Assembly: GCF_900105905.1 (NCBI RefSeq)
Contig: NZ_FNSV01000005.1
Span: 1,178,001 to 1,242,000 of the forward strand
Length of the DNA: 64,000 nucleotides
Reading direction: 5' to 3'
Origin: Rhodococcus koreensis
GTDB taxonomy: Bacteria > Actinomycetota > Actinomycetes > Mycobacteriales > Mycobacteriaceae
Positions 44,483 to 55,413 of the stretch are shown here, piece after piece. Made by a program: the position numbers and the translations under genes. How positions within the stretch are numbered: position 1 is the stretch's first letter; every line of letters starts with the position of its first letter. The notes under the pieces are model-generated. The model did no database searches, was not told the origin of the DNA, and saw nothing but the letters and a program-made list of their open reading frames with translations.

Positions 44483-45163
44483 TCAGGGGCGGTCGGTTTC
44501 CTCCCGGGGGCCGCCCGCTTCCGTGTCGTCGGTCGGTACGCCCGTGGCCTCGGTCGGACCCGGCTCGACGATCCGGTCGGCCCGGCGCACGGCCCAGATC
44601 GTCACCAGGAGAGCCAATCCGGCCAGCGGCCAGCCCATCGCGATGCGGGCGAACGCGAGCCAGCCGGTCTGGTCCGAATCATAGAGTTGCGACTGCACGA
44701 GGTATCGGGCCGCGAACACCAGCGCCCAGGCGGCGGTGGCCACGTCGTAGGCGCGCACAGCGCCGCGATGGCGCCGCCAGAGATTGCCGTGGCCGTTGAG
44801 GAAGCCCCAGATCAGGCCGACGAGCGGCCGGCGCACCAGAATCGAGACCAGGAAAACCGCCCCGTACGCGAGGCTCGTGTAGATGCCGAACAGGAAGTAC
44901 CCCTTGGCATCGCCTGTGCGGTAGGCGATGAACGCGGAGATACCGACGCCGAAGAACCCGGACACCGCGGGCTGGATGGGGCTGTGACGGACGAGACGCC
45001 AGACGAGAATCGCGACGGCGACGCCGAGGGCCGCCCAGATCGCCGGGCCCAGACCCCACACAGCGTTGACCGGAACGAAGACCAGGATGGGCAGGGTCGA
45101 ATAGATCAGCCCGCTGATACCACCGAGCTGGTCGAGTATGGATTGCTGCTTCGTTTCGGTCAC
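44483..45163 (-). CDS. DUF3159 membrane protein
   Basis: 226 residues with about five or six membrane segments and a hydrophilic tail. Family DUF3159 (Rv2693c in the same place). Function unknown. Start is GTG at 45163; 28 bases separate it from the upstream OB-fold gene, suggesting co-transcription. Confidence 0.85.
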   Translation of the reverse strand: MTETKQQSILDQLGGISGLIYSTLPILVFVPVNAVWGLGPAIWAALGVAVAILVWRLVRHSPIQPAVSGFFGVGISAFIAYRTGDAKGYFLFGIYTSLAYGAVFLVSILVRRPLVGLIWGFLNGHGNLWRRHRGAVRAYDVATAAWALVFAARYLVQSQLYDSDQTGWLAFARIAMGWPLAGLALLVTIWAVRRADRIVEPGPTEATGVPTDDTEAGGPREETDRP

Positions 45164-45191
45164 TCAACGAGAGTGCCACACAAGGCGGACC

Positions 45192-45569
45192 CTACGAGTC
45201 GCCGCGCAGCTCGTAATACGGGTTGAAGATCACCTTCTGGCCGTCGCGTTCACCGACACGTCCACGCACGAGCAGCGTCTTGCCCGGCTCGATACCCGGA
45301 ATTCGCCGCCGCCCGATCCACACCAACTTGATCTGTTCCGTACCGTCGAAGAATTCCGCCTCGATGCTGGCGTTTCCGGACTTCGGACAGGCTTCCACAC
45401 TGCGGAGCCGTCCCAGCATGGTGACCTCTTCGCCGCGGCTGCAGTCGCAGGCACGTTGTGCGCCGGACGCCTGAGACGTCTCGGCCATTTCCTCGGCGTC
45501 CAGCTGCTCGAGGTCTTCGGTGAGCCTTCGAGTCAGCCGACGAAAATATCCTGCCGTGGCGGGTGCCAT
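45192..45569 (-). CDS. OB-fold nucleic-acid-binding protein
   Basis: 125 residues. Starts MAPATAGYFRRLTRRL; the C-terminal 80 residues are an OB-fold core with GEEVTMLGRLRSVE and LLVRGRVGERDGQKVIFNPYYEL. The start at 45569 is preferred over 45689 because CAGGAG lies 6 bases upstream and the homologue Rv2694c begins here. Binding of single-stranded nucleic acid is inferred from the fold. Confidence 0.85.
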   Translation of the reverse strand: MAPATAGYFRRLTRRLTEDLEQLDAEEMAETSQASGAQRACDCSRGEEVTMLGRLRSVEACPKSGNASIEAEFFDGTEQIKLVWIGRRRIPGIEPGKTLLVRGRVGERDGQKVIFNPYYELRGDS

Positions 45570-45705
45570 TGCGCGCTCCTGGAGCATGTGCGACGCGAGA
45601 TCTTCGCGCCGCTCGTAGGGCTGTGTATTCGCCACTGTAGACCCATTGGTTCCCCGCAACCACACCACCGGGAGGCCGCTGTGACGCACCAGGCAGGATC
45701 AACTC

Positions 45706-46419
45706 ATGCCCTCTGATGACCGGCCGTCCGTGGCCGTCGTGCTCCCCGGTACGGGGTCCGATGCGGACTTCGTCGCCCGTGCCTTCACCGAGCCCCTGAC
45801 CAGCCGTGGAGTGCGTACGGTCGCAGTCGAACCCGATCCCCGGAGGGTCGTCGGCAGCTACCTCGACGCGCTCGACGGCGCCGCCGCACAGCACGGAAGA
45901 ATCCTCGTCGGCGGGGTCTCCATCGGCGCCGCGGTGGCGTTGCAGTGGGCAGGATCACACCCCGATCGTGTCGCGGGGGTACTCGCGGCGCTGCCCGCGT
46001 GGACCGGGACCGCCGCGGACGCCCCCGCCGCCGCCAGCGCCCGGTTCACCGCCGCCCGGCTGCGGGCGGACGGCCTCGAACAGGTCACCGCCGAGATGAT
46101 CGCCTCCAGCCCACCGTGGCTGGGCCGGGAACTGGCGAAATCCTGGCGATCCCAGTGGCCGCACCTCCCCGCGGCACTGGACGAGGCGTCGGAGTATCAC
46201 GCGCCCGGTCTCGACGACCTCGAGCGCATCACGGCGCCGGTGGGCATCGCCGCCGCGACCGACGACGCCGTGCACCCCCTCGAGGTCGCCCGCACCTGGT
46301 CCGAACGACTACCGCACGCGGGCCTCGTCACGGTCACACTGGACGAGATCGGCGCCGATCCGGCGGTTCTCGGCTACACGTGCCTCAGCGCGCTGGACTC
46401 GATCCTGCACACGGCCTGA
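45706..46419 (+). CDS. Alpha/beta hydrolase, Rv2695-like
   Basis: 237 residues. VVLPGTGSDADF, nucleophile elbow GGVSIGAA, and a late DDAVHPLEVA supplying the acid. Small hydrolase-fold protein of unknown substrate. AGGATC lies 5 bases before the ATG. Divergent from the OB-fold gene. Confidence 0.8.
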   Translation: MPSDDRPSVAVVLPGTGSDADFVARAFTEPLTSRGVRTVAVEPDPRRVVGSYLDALDGAAAQHGRILVGGVSIGAAVALQWAGSHPDRVAGVLAALPAWTGTAADAPAAASARFTAARLRADGLEQVTAEMIASSPPWLGRELAKSWRSQWPHLPAALDEASEYHAPGLDDLERITAPVGIAAATDDAVHPLEVARTWSERLPHAGLVTVTLDEIGADPAVLGYTCLSALDSILHTA

Positions 46420-46467
46420 GCGTCGTCATCCCCGCAATCCCCCCGCAATCCCCAGCCGGACGCGGGC

Positions 46468-47331
46468 TCAGCGACCGAGTTGCTGCATCGCCGAACCCGA
46501 TTCGCCGCGACGCTGCTGCGGCTGGGCCGGGGCCTGCGGCGGCTGCTGCTCGCCCTGCGAACCCGGGGCCGGTTGCTGCGCCGGTTGCTGCGGAGCCGGT
46601 TGCTGCGGGGCGCCTCCCTGCTGCTGCGCCAGCTGCTGCTGGTGGGCGGCGGCCAGCTGCTGAGCGAGGGCGTCGGGCAGCACCACCGGCAGTGGGGTCC
46701 GCACCGGGTTCGGCTCGTTTCCCCGCTTCACCACGGTGTCACGCAGGATCGCCCGGGCGGTCGCGACGAGTTCCGAGTCGGTTGTGTTGCCACCGCTCGG
46801 TCCCGCGACCACGCAGCGCACCATCCACCGGTAGCCGTCGACGCCGATGAAGCGCAGGTCGGCGTTCGGGGTCACGGCGAACACCTCACGTCCCCACGGT
46901 CCGCTCTCGACGCTCACCGTCGCGTTGTCGTTGCGCAACGATTCGGCGAGGTCGCCCGCGACCTCACGCCACTGACCGGGAGACTTCGGGGCCGCATACG
47001 CGGCCACCGTGATGCGTCCGTGCTGGGTGACGAGATGCACGGCCTGCGGCGAACCGTCGGGCGCCATCTCGACCTGCAACTGGGCGCCCTGCGGCATCGG
47101 CACGAGGACCGAACCGAGGTCGAGGCGGGTCCCGACCTCGCCGACGGTGAGGTCGGCGCCCGACTCGAGGTCGTCGGCGTCGTACGGACCGCCGTCCACC
47201 TCGGTCACGGCGTCGTAGTCGTCCTCGTAGTCCGCGGCGTCGGCGTCGTCATCCGCGGCGTCCGTCTCCGCGTCCTCGAAGAAATCGGGCCGGTCGGCCT
47301 CGGCTTCCGCCTTCTTACGACGTCCGAACAT
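46468..47331 (-). CDS. DUF3710 protein
   Basis: 287 residues. Acidic N terminus (D/E-rich about residues 15-50), a DUF3710 core (GTRLDLGSVLVPMPQGAQLQV, VDGYRWMVRCVVAGP), and a glutamine/proline-rich disordered tail of about 70 residues. Rv2696c has the same place next to dut. Function unknown. It starts two bases after dut, so the two are co-transcribed. Confidence 0.87.
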   Translation of the reverse strand: MFGRRKKAEAEADRPDFFEDAETDAADDDADAADYEDDYDAVTEVDGGPYDADDLESGADLTVGEVGTRLDLGSVLVPMPQGAQLQVEMAPDGSPQAVHLVTQHGRITVAAYAAPKSPGQWREVAGDLAESLRNDNATVSVESGPWGREVFAVTPNADLRFIGVDGYRWMVRCVVAGPSGGNTTDSELVATARAILRDTVVKRGNEPNPVRTPLPVVLPDALAQQLAAAHQQQLAQQQGGAPQQPAPQQPAQQPAPGSQGEQQPPQAPAQPQQRRGESGSAMQQLGR

Positions 47332-47333
47332 GA

Positions 47334-47855
47334 TCAGGCTCCTTCACTGGCATTGCCGACGAGGCTGGCGTGGCCTCCACTCGACCCGTGCCCGTCGCTG
47401 CCGCGGGTGGTGCCGTCGAGGGACTCGACCTCGACGAACGACACCAGTTCGACCCGCTGCACGAGCAGTTGGGCGATCCGGTCGCCCCGCCGGATCTCGA
47501 TCGGGGTCTCGAGGTCGTGATTGATCAGGCACACCTTGATCTCGCCCCGGTATCCCGCGTCGATGGTGCCGGGGGTGTTGACCACCGACAATCCCGATTT
47601 GGCCGCCAGGCCGGATCGGGGGTGGATCAGCCCGACGGTGCCCAGGGGCAACGCGACCGCGATGCCGGTTCCGACGAGGACCCGGCGCCCCGGCTCGATG
47701 GTCACATCGGTGGTGCTGCAGAGGTCGACACCTGCGTCGCCGTCGTGCGCGCGCTGCGGAACCGGAATGCCCGGGTCCAGCCGCTGGAGGGCGACGGGCG
47801 GAATGGTGGGGGTCGCGGCGGGAGAATGGCCGGGAGATAGGTCGCTCACGTGCAC
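47334..47855 (-). CDS. dut: dUTP diphosphatase
   Basis: 173 residues; five dUTPase motifs are present: [40 protein letters not shown] and the C-terminal glycine-rich GSDGHGSSG that closes the site. It hydrolyses dUTP to dUMP. Start GTG at 47855 or 47849; both precede the same reading SDLSPG. Co-transcribed with DUF3710. Confidence 0.95.
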   Translation of the reverse strand: MHVSDLSPGHSPAATPTIPPVALQRLDPGIPVPQRAHDGDAGVDLCSTTDVTIEPGRRVLVGTGIAVALPLGTVGLIHPRSGLAAKSGLSVVNTPGTIDAGYRGEIKVCLINHDLETPIEIRRGDRIAQLLVQRVELVSFVEVESLDGTTRGSDGHGSSGGHASLVGNASEGA

Positions 47856-47878
47856 CGAGCCTACTCTCAGACACCGAC

Positions 47879-47884
47879 TATCCT
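47879..47884 (+). promoter_or_regulatory. -10 element of the DUF3093 gene, leaderless
   Basis: TATCCT, with the GTG start six bases after it (47891), so the message would begin at the start codon. Confidence 0.55.
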
Positions 47885-47890
47885 GGTCGG

Positions 47891-48412
47891 GTGTCAGAAA
47901 CGTCCCGGCCCGAAGTCGCGCCCACCGATAACGCCTCGCCCGTGCTGTACTCCGAGCGCCTGTGGGTGCCCGTCTGGTGGTGGGCAGTGGGCCTGTTCGT
48001 CGCCGGACTGCTCGCCGCGGAGGTGCACATGGGTGCGCCCGGCCTGCGCGCGTGGCTGCCGTACGTCCTGCTCCTGCCCCTGCCCGTGTGGGGGCTCGTC
48101 TGGCTCAGCCGCCTGCGGGTCGAAGTCGTCGAGGAACCGAGCGGCGTCCACCTGCGCGTCGGACAGGCGCATCTGCCGGTGGACGTCATCGCGCGGGTCG
48201 CCGAGGTACCGGGTTCGGCGAAGAGTGCGGCTCTCGGCCGTCAGCTCGACCCCGCCGCCTTCGTGCAACACCGGGTCTGGGTCAAGCCGATGGCACTGAT
48301 CGTGCTCGACGACCCCGAGGACCCGACCCCCTATTGGTTGATCAGCACGCGCCGGCCCGCGGAGTTGCTGGCCGCGCTCGACCGTGCCCGCCCGCAGACG
48401 GACGGAGACTGA
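47891..48412 (+). CDS. DUF3093 membrane protein
   Basis: 173 residues with two membrane segments near the N terminus and a soluble C-terminal half ending in [18 protein letters not shown]. Rv2698 has the same place. Function unknown. Divergent from dut. Confidence 0.85.
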   Translation: MSETSRPEVAPTDNASPVLYSERLWVPVWWWAVGLFVAGLLAAEVHMGAPGLRAWLPYVLLLPLPVWGLVWLSRLRVEVVEEPSGVHLRVGQAHLPVDVIARVAEVPGSAKSAALGRQLDPAAFVQHRVWVKPMALIVLDDPEDPTPYWLISTRRPAELLAALDRARPQTDGD

Positions 48413-48457
48413 TCGGACGGTGGGCCCCCACCGTCCGCCTCTCGAACTCGCCGCCGG

Positions 48458-48760
48458 TCAGGCCGCGCAGTCCCTGCACACCAGCACTCCACCCGCGTCA
48501 CTGGCGAGCCGGCTGCGGTGGTGCACCAGGAAACAGCTCGAACACGTGAACTCGTCGGCCTGCTTCGGCACGACCCGCACCGACAGTTCCTCACCGGACA
48601 GATCCGCGCCGGGCAGTTCGAACGACTCCGCGGTGTCGGACTCGTCGACGTCGACAACAGCCGACTGAGCCTCGTTGCGTCGCGCCTTCAGTTCCTCCAG
48701 CGAATCCTCCGAAACCTCGTCGGACTCTGTTCGCCGCGGTGCGTCGTAGTCAGTTGCCAT
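48458..48760 (-). CDS. DUF4193 zinc-ribbon-like protein
   Basis: 100 residues, acidic, with a C-terminal CSSCF...CRDC pair of cysteine motifs that would bind zinc. Homologues (Rv2699c) are small and very widely conserved in actinobacteria. Function unknown. Confidence 0.87.
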   Translation of the reverse strand: MATDYDAPRRTESDEVSEDSLEELKARRNEAQSAVVDVDESDTAESFELPGADLSGEELSVRVVPKQADEFTCSSCFLVHHRSRLASDAGGVLVCRDCAA

Positions 48761-49239
48761 GTCGCCTTCCCCTCATCTTCTTCCGTGTATCCCGGCCCGT
48801 GCGACGCGTCGAACCGAGTGCCGGTCGACCGTCCACGAAAACCGCCTCGGCGCAGACCACACCCTGCGGCTGCACAACGCTGCAGCGGATGGATACGTGC
48901 CCGGATACCAGGCTCCGGAAACATGATCTACGCCTCTTTTGTCATCTTCTGCCGACCCTCGTTCTGCATGCTTTGAACGACTGGGGCCGCCAGACAGTAG
49001 CCGAAGGAAGTACAAAAGACGTAACCGAATCGACCGATCGCGCAAATTGTCTGCTAATCGTCACCAACACCACAGCAAGCTGTGACATTCCACAACGGGG
49101 ACGGGTTCGGGGTTATGACGCCGCAGGGATCTAAGGTAGGTGCCGAACCTGCGCCACGACGTGTGGCCGGGCCCTGTATCGGTGCGCTGGACGGGCGAAA
49201 CGTTCGAAGCGCAGTTCGTAGGAGAGGTCGAGGCACACT
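48761..49239. other. 479-base intergenic region
   Basis: It lies between the divergent DUF4193 and cei genes and should hold both promoters. I found no convincing ORF, RNA motif or terminator. TATGAC and TAAGGT near 49114-49138 are possible promoter elements of cei; none has a convincing partner. Confidence 0.5.
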
Positions 49240-49929
49240 GTGGTTTCACTGATCACCGAAGGCAGCCCGCTCGACGACAAGGGTCGTCCGTTCCGGCGGC
49301 GGCGGGCGATGCCGATCCTCGTGGTGTTCGCGGTCCTCGCCCTGCTCGGAGCCGTCGTGTGGATCGGCGTCCTCGGCGACGACGAGGACCTGGCCGCGAC
49401 GGTCGACTGCAACCTTCCGCAACCGGCCGCGCAGCCGGTCGATCCCGCAGCCCCGCCGCCGCAGGCACTGGGCGAGAGGGTCGACGGTTCGACGTTGCGG
49501 GACGTGGAGCCCGCCGCGCTGTCCGCCACGAAGGTGCGCGTGTTCAACGCCAACGGCGAGCACGGCCAGGCGGCGCAGGTGGCCGCGCAGCTGAGCGACT
49601 ACGGGTTCGCGAGCGCACCCGATGTCCAGGCGGGCAACGACCCGATCTACGTCGACCAGAACATGCAGTGCCAGGGGCAGCTGCGGTTCGGCCCGAACGG
49701 CGCCGCCGCCGCGAGCGCGCTCTGGCTGGTGGCCCCGTGCGCGGAACTCATCCAGGACACCCGCACCGACGACACGGTCGATCTCGCCCTCGGAACCTAT
49801 TTCCGCAAGATCTCGCCGAACGCCGACGCCGAGGAGGTTCTGCGGTCCCTGAAGGATCCGCCGTTCGGGACCCAGCCCGCACCTCTCGACATCGATCTCC
49901 TGAAGGCGGCGCGTACCGCCCGCTGCTGA
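49240..49929 (+). CDS. cei: Envelope integrity protein Cei (LytR C-terminal domain)
   Basis: 229 residues. One N-terminal membrane segment (about residues 25-45) anchors a soluble domain of the LytR C-terminal type (VRVFNANGEHGQAAQVAAQLSDYGF). Rv2700 (Cei) is needed for envelope integrity in M. tuberculosis. GTG at 49240 has GAGG 7 bases upstream. Convergent with suhB, seven bases apart. Confidence 0.87.
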   Translation: MVSLITEGSPLDDKGRPFRRRRAMPILVVFAVLALLGAVVWIGVLGDDEDLAATVDCNLPQPAAQPVDPAAPPPQALGERVDGSTLRDVEPAALSATKVRVFNANGEHGQAAQVAAQLSDYGFASAPDVQAGNDPIYVDQNMQCQGQLRFGPNGAAAASALWLVAPCAELIQDTRTDDTVDLALGTYFRKISPNADAEEVLRSLKDPPFGTQPAPLDIDLLKAARTARC

Positions 49930-49936
49930 CCGCCGG

Positions 49937-50857
49937 TCACTCCTCCGGGATCGCCCTGTCCGCCCCGATCTCGGCGAACAGGGCGTCCAGTGCGTCCGCG
50001 ATGCCGGGGGCCGCGGCCACCACCACCTCACCGTCCACACTCGACGTGTGCGGCGACGGGATCTGCACGCGGGCGCCCGCCTCGGTCGCGATCAGCGAGC
50101 CCGCCGCCCAGTCCCACGGGCTCAGCCCGTGTTCGAAATGGGCGTCGACACGGCCGGCCGCGACCATGCACAGGTCGAGGGCCGCCGAGCCGATCCGGCG
50201 GATGTCCCGCACCCTCGGCAGGATGTCGGCGATGAGGGCGCCCTGAACCTTGCGCCGGGCCGCGCCGTATCCGAATCCGGTGGCGAGCAACGCCATCGAC
50301 ACGTCGGTGACGGGGTTGCACCGCAGTGCGCTGACCCGTCCGTCGGCGTCGGTGAGGGTCGCCCCTCCGCCGCGCGCCGCCGCGTACGTCGACCGGGCCG
50401 CCACGTCGACCACGACCCCGGCGACGGACACTCCGTCGATCTGGGCGGCCACCGAGACGGCGTACGCGGGCACCCCGTACAGAAAGTTGACGGTGCCGTC
50501 GATCGGGTCGACGATCCAGCGCACGCCCGCGACGGAATCGCCCTCTCCCCCACCTTCTTCGCCGAGGATCGCGTCCTCGGGACGAAGCTCCGCGAGGCGG
50601 TCGCGGATGACCTGCTCGCTCTCGGTGTCGACGACGGTGACCGGGTCGGTGGGGGTGCTCTTCGACGCCACCGAGTCGCCGGATTCCGCTCGCGTCCCGA
50701 CGATTCCGAACACCTCGGGCCGCCGTGCCCGGACGTGTGCGGCGGCCTCCTCGGCCACCGTGACGGCGACCTCGAGCAGTCGTCTGGGATCGGTGCCGAC
50801 GTGGCCGGGCGCGGTGTCTGAACTCTGGGGTGCATGCACACACCCATCGGAACACAC
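49937..50857 (-). CDS. suhB: Inositol-1-monophosphatase SuhB
   Basis: 306 residues of the IMPase family: DPVTVVDTESEQVIRDRL, GEEGGG, DPIDGTVNF (metal ligands) and SPWDWAAGSLIATEAGA. It dephosphorylates myo-inositol phosphates, feeding mycothiol and phosphatidylinositol mannoside synthesis. GTG at 50857 is a usable start, but 50839 is also possible. Rv2701c homologue by position. Confidence 0.92.
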   Translation of the reverse strand: MCSDGCVHAPQSSDTAPGHVGTDPRRLLEVAVTVAEEAAAHVRARRPEVFGIVGTRAESGDSVASKSTPTDPVTVVDTESEQVIRDRLAELRPEDAILGEEGGGEGDSVAGVRWIVDPIDGTVNFLYGVPAYAVSVAAQIDGVSVAGVVVDVAARSTYAAARGGGATLTDADGRVSALRCNPVTDVSMALLATGFGYGAARRKVQGALIADILPRVRDIRRIGSAALDLCMVAAGRVDAHFEHGLSPWDWAAGSLIATEAGARVQIPSPHTSSVDGEVVVAAAPGIADALDALFAEIGADRAIPEE

Positions 50858-51019
50858 TTTCGCTGCCTCACACCACCGCTGACGGTCCGCGCTCCCCTTC
50901 CGGCGCCACAGCGTCGTCCGGTGTCATCACCCACCGAACCCGCCTCGACGCACTAGTGTGACGGGCAGCAGAAGCGCGCCCGGAGAACACGTCGTCGTCG
51001 ACACGGAGGAGCACACGCC

Positions 51020-51772
51020 ATGGCCAAAACGGGGTTCGGTGTCGACGTCGGAGGCAGCGGCGTCAAGGGTGGCGTCGTGGATCTCGAGACCGGAGAACTG
51101 ATCGGCGACCGCATCAAGCTCCTCACCCCCCATCCGTCCACCCCGGAGGCGGTCGCGAAGACCGTCGCGGAGATCATCCGCCAGGCCGAATGGGACGGAC
51201 CGGTCGGTATCACTCTGCCGAGCGTCGTCACCGGCGGCGTCGCACGATCCGCCGCGAACATCGACAAGGGGTGGATCGGGACCGACGCGCGCGCGCTGTT
51301 CTCGGACGCACTCGGCGGCAGGCGCGTCACCGTCCTCAACGACGCGGACGCGGCGGGGATGGCCGAGGACGCGCTCGGCGCGGGCAAGGACGCGAAGGGG
51401 GTCGTCATCCTCCTCACCTTCGGCACGGGCATCGGCTCGGCGATCCTCCACAACGGCGTACTGCTTCCCAACACCGAGTTCGGGCACATGGAGGTCGACG
51501 GCAAGGAGGCCGAGCACCGGGCGGCGTCCTCGGTGAAAGAGAAGAAGGATCTGTCGTACAAGGAGTGGGCCGCCGAGGTCAGCCGGGTGCTCACCCGGTT
51601 CGAGAACCTCCTGTGGCCGGATTTGTTCATCGCCGGCGGCGGAATCAGCCGCAAACACGAGAAGTGGATCCCCCATCTGACCAACAGGACACCCGTCGTA
51701 CCTGCTGCGCTGCTCAACACGGCGGGAATCGTCGGTGCAGCGCTCGCGGTCGAAACGGGCATCGCTCCGTAA
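51020..51772 (+). CDS. ppgK: Polyphosphate glucokinase
   Basis: 250 residues of the ROK/hexokinase fold. GVDVGGSGVKGGVVD phosphate loop, NDADAAGMAEDALG with the catalytic aspartate, and LTFGTGIGSAIL. The size and motif order match PpgK, which phosphorylates glucose with polyphosphate or ATP. GGAGGAG lies before the ATG at 51020. Confidence 0.94.
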   Translation: MAKTGFGVDVGGSGVKGGVVDLETGELIGDRIKLLTPHPSTPEAVAKTVAEIIRQAEWDGPVGITLPSVVTGGVARSAANIDKGWIGTDARALFSDALGGRRVTVLNDADAAGMAEDALGAGKDAKGVVILLTFGTGIGSAILHNGVLLPNTEFGHMEVDGKEAEHRAASSVKEKKDLSYKEWAAEVSRVLTRFENLLWPDLFIAGGGISRKHEKWIPHLTNRTPVVPAALLNTAGIVGAALAVETGIAP

Positions 51773-51790
51773 CTATTTCGGATGGGTCGT

Positions 51791-51796
51791 TACAAT
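51791..51796 (+). promoter_or_regulatory. sigA -10 element
   Basis: TACAAT, a very good -10. Transcription would start about 51803, leaving a 5' leader of about 90 bases before the GTG at 51894. A -35 is poorly conserved (CGTAAC at 51768-51773). Confidence 0.6.
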
Positions 51797-51893
51797 GGAA
51801 GAGCCCGGCTGCGCGCCGGCGAAACCAGTAGACCTCTCCGCCGGATGACCACTCTGGCGTGACGCCGCACGACACCGTCACGAAAGGGCGTAC

Positions 51894-53267
<1,374 letters not shown>

Positions 53268-53279
53268 CGCACAGACTGC

Positions 53280-53314
53280 GATGCCCCCGGACTCCGAGCG
53301 AGTCCGGGGGCATC
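53280..53314 (+). terminator. sigA terminator
   Basis: 14-bp perfect stem (53280-53293 with 53301-53314), seven-base loop, 12 bases after the sigA stop. Confidence 0.85.
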
Positions 53315-53349
53315 GTCGTTCGTGCGCCGGGGCATCCGGCGGGCACCCG

Positions 53350-54522
53350 TCACGCGGTGGTGCGAACCCGGATCCAGGCGCCCGCCACCGGTTCGACCAC
53401 CCGTGCCGCCACCGGGCCGATGACGGCCATCAGGAGCACGTACGCGGTGGCGAGTGCCACGAGTTCGCTCTCCACTGCGCCTGCCGACAACGCCAGCCCG
53501 GCGATGACGATCGAGAACTCGCCGCGCGCGATCAACGCGACCCCGGCGCGGGCCCGGCCCAGCCGCCCGACCCCTTGCTGTTTCGCCGCCCACGCACCGG
53601 TGACCATCTTCGTCAGCGCGGTGACGACAGCGAGCAGCACGGCCCAGCCGAGGACCGGCGGAATCGCCCGGGGATCGGTGTTGAGCCCGAACACGACGAA
53701 GAACATCGCCGCGAACAGATCGCGGAGCGGCTCGAGGACGCGGCTCGCGTTGTGGGCGGTGGTGCCGGAGATCGCGATCCCCAGGAGGAAGGCCCCGACC
53801 GCGGCCGAGACCTGCATCGCCGAGCTGATCCCCGCCACCAGAAGCGCGGCACCGAGCAGCTTCAGCAGCAGGGTCTCGCTGTCCGGGCTGTCCAGCAGCG
53901 CGGACACGTAGCGGCCGTACCGCAGCGCGATCACGAGGACGACGGAGATCACGACGAGGGAGATGCCCACCGCCTCGAGTCCACCGGCGAAACTGACGCC
54001 GGCGAGCAGGGCCGTCAGAATGGGCAGGTACACGGCCATCGCGAGGTCCTCGAACACCAGGATCGACAGCACGACCGGCGTTTCCCGGTTACCGAGCCGT
54101 CCCAGGTCGCTCAGCACCTTCGCGATGATGCCCGAGGACGAGATATAGGTGACACCGGCCATCACGACGGCACCGGTGGTCCCCCACCCCAGCATCAGGG
54201 CGACGACCGCTCCGGGCGCGGCGTTCAGGACGGCGTCCACGACACCGGCCATCCACGACCGTCGCAGCCCGGTGACGAGTTCCGATGCGGTGTACTCGAG
54301 CCCCAGCAGAAGCAGGAGGAGGACCACCCCGATCTCGCTCGCGAGGTGGCTGAACTCGCTGATGTCGCCGAGGTTGACGAATCCGCCGCTGCCGAAGCAG
54401 AGGCCTCCGAGGAGATAGAACGGGATGGGCGACATCCCGAATTGAGCTGCCAGACGGCCCAGCAGGCCGAGCGCGAAGAACACCGCGCCCAGTTCGATGA
54501 GCGCGAGCGTGGTGGTGTTCAC
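53350..54522 (-). CDS. khtU: K+/H+ antiporter membrane subunit, KhtU type (CPA2)
   Basis: 390 residues, about twelve membrane segments. CPA2 features: YLLGGLCFGSGG, LLLLLGLEYTASEL, the ion-site segment LVFEDLAMAVYLP with the conserved aspartate, and ARGEFSIVIAGLA. It starts with GTG at 54522, seven bases after khtT. The pair is the KhtTU type, which expels K+ under high cytoplasmic pH or potassium. Confidence 0.85.
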   Translation of the reverse strand: MNTTTLALIELGAVFFALGLLGRLAAQFGMSPIPFYLLGGLCFGSGGFVNLGDISEFSHLASEIGVVLLLLLLGLEYTASELVTGLRRSWMAGVVDAVLNAAPGAVVALMLGWGTTGAVVMAGVTYISSSGIIAKVLSDLGRLGNRETPVVLSILVFEDLAMAVYLPILTALLAGVSFAGGLEAVGISLVVISVVLVIALRYGRYVSALLDSPDSETLLLKLLGAALLVAGISSAMQVSAAVGAFLLGIAISGTTAHNASRVLEPLRDLFAAMFFVVFGLNTDPRAIPPVLGWAVLLAVVTALTKMVTGAWAAKQQGVGRLGRARAGVALIARGEFSIVIAGLALSAGAVESELVALATAYVLLMAVIGPVAARVVEPVAGAWIRVRTTA

Positions 54523-54529
54523 GGGTCTG

Positions 54530-55012
54530 TCAGCCGTTGGCCAGGAGCTTGGCTGACGCGTCCAGTCCGTCTGTGGTTCCGACGGCGACCAGCAGGTCGC
54601 CGGAGGTGAGCAGGAAGTCGGGCTTCGGTGACGGGTACACCTGGCCCGCCCTCATGACCGCGACGATCGAGACCCCGGTGCGCGTGCGCATCGCGGTGTC
54701 GCCGAGCGGGCGGCCGTCGAATCGGGAATCTTCCTTGATGTACAGCTGCTTGGTGCGGATGCCGGGCAGGTCCCGGTGTTCCTCCTCCAGCTGCGCCACC
54801 AGTTGCGGCGCTCCGAGCAGATTGCTGAGCACGGCCGCCTCCTCGGTGGTGAGCGGCACGGACGCGGCGCAGGCGTCGGGGTCGTCGGCCTTCGACACGA
54901 TCAGGTCCGTGCGGCCGTCGCGATGGGTGATGACACCGATGCGGCGACCGGCGGCGAGTTCGAAGTCCTTACGCACCCCGATACCGGGTAGTGGCGTCAC
55001 TTCAACGTTCAT
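54530..55012 (-). CDS. khtT: K+/H+ antiporter regulatory subunit, KhtT type (TrkA-C domain)
   Basis: 160 residues. N-terminal KhtT domain and a TrkA-C domain in the last 90 residues (LYIKEDSRFDGRPLGDTAM, PDFLLTSGDLLVAVGTTDGL). ATG at 55012 is the proper start; the longer in-frame reading from 55648 crosses the DUF952 gene. Nucleotide binding by this subunit gates KhtU. Confidence 0.87.
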   Translation of the reverse strand: MNVEVTPLPGIGVRKDFELAAGRRIGVITHRDGRTDLIVSKADDPDACAASVPLTTEEAAVLSNLLGAPQLVAQLEEEHRDLPGIRTKQLYIKEDSRFDGRPLGDTAMRTRTGVSIVAVMRAGQVYPSPKPDFLLTSGDLLVAVGTTDGLDASAKLLANG

Positions 55013-55059
55013 GCCTCCACGGTAGTCCGATGGGGGTGACCAACAGCGGAAGGCTCGCG

Positions 55060-55413
55060 TCAGCGCCGGGCCGGGAACGTGCCGTCGGCCTCGGGGAGGT
55101 ACTCCTCGACGGCGGTGACCGCCGTGACGGGCAGCGGCCCGTACAGGTGCGGGAACAGCATCGACGCCGGATCGGCCGGCACGCCCGGCTCCCACTTCAC
55201 CGGCGCACCGAGCGCGTCGGGGTCGAGTCTCAGGAGGACGAGGTCCGTGCGCCCGGCGAACAACCGGTTGGCGGGCAGATGCACCTGAGCGGGTGTGGAG
55301 AGGTGCACGAATCCGTCCGCGGCGTACGCGGCGGGCACGCGAGCGCCTTCGCGTTCCGCGGCGCGCCATTCGTCGCGGCTGCAGATGTGAACGAATTGGT
55401 CTTCGGATTTCAC
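55060..55413 (-). CDS. DUF952 protein
   Basis: 117 residues. FVHICSRDEW, DGFVHLSTPAQV and FPHLYGPLPVTAV are typical of DUF952, a family related to poly(ADP-ribose)/RNA-processing Tpt-like folds by structure prediction. GTG start at 55413. No known role. Confidence 0.83.
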   Translation of the reverse strand: MKSEDQFVHICSRDEWRAAEREGARVPAAYAADGFVHLSTPAQVHLPANRLFAGRTDLVLLRLDPDALGAPVKWEPGVPADPASMLFPHLYGPLPVTAVTAVEEYLPEADGTFPARR

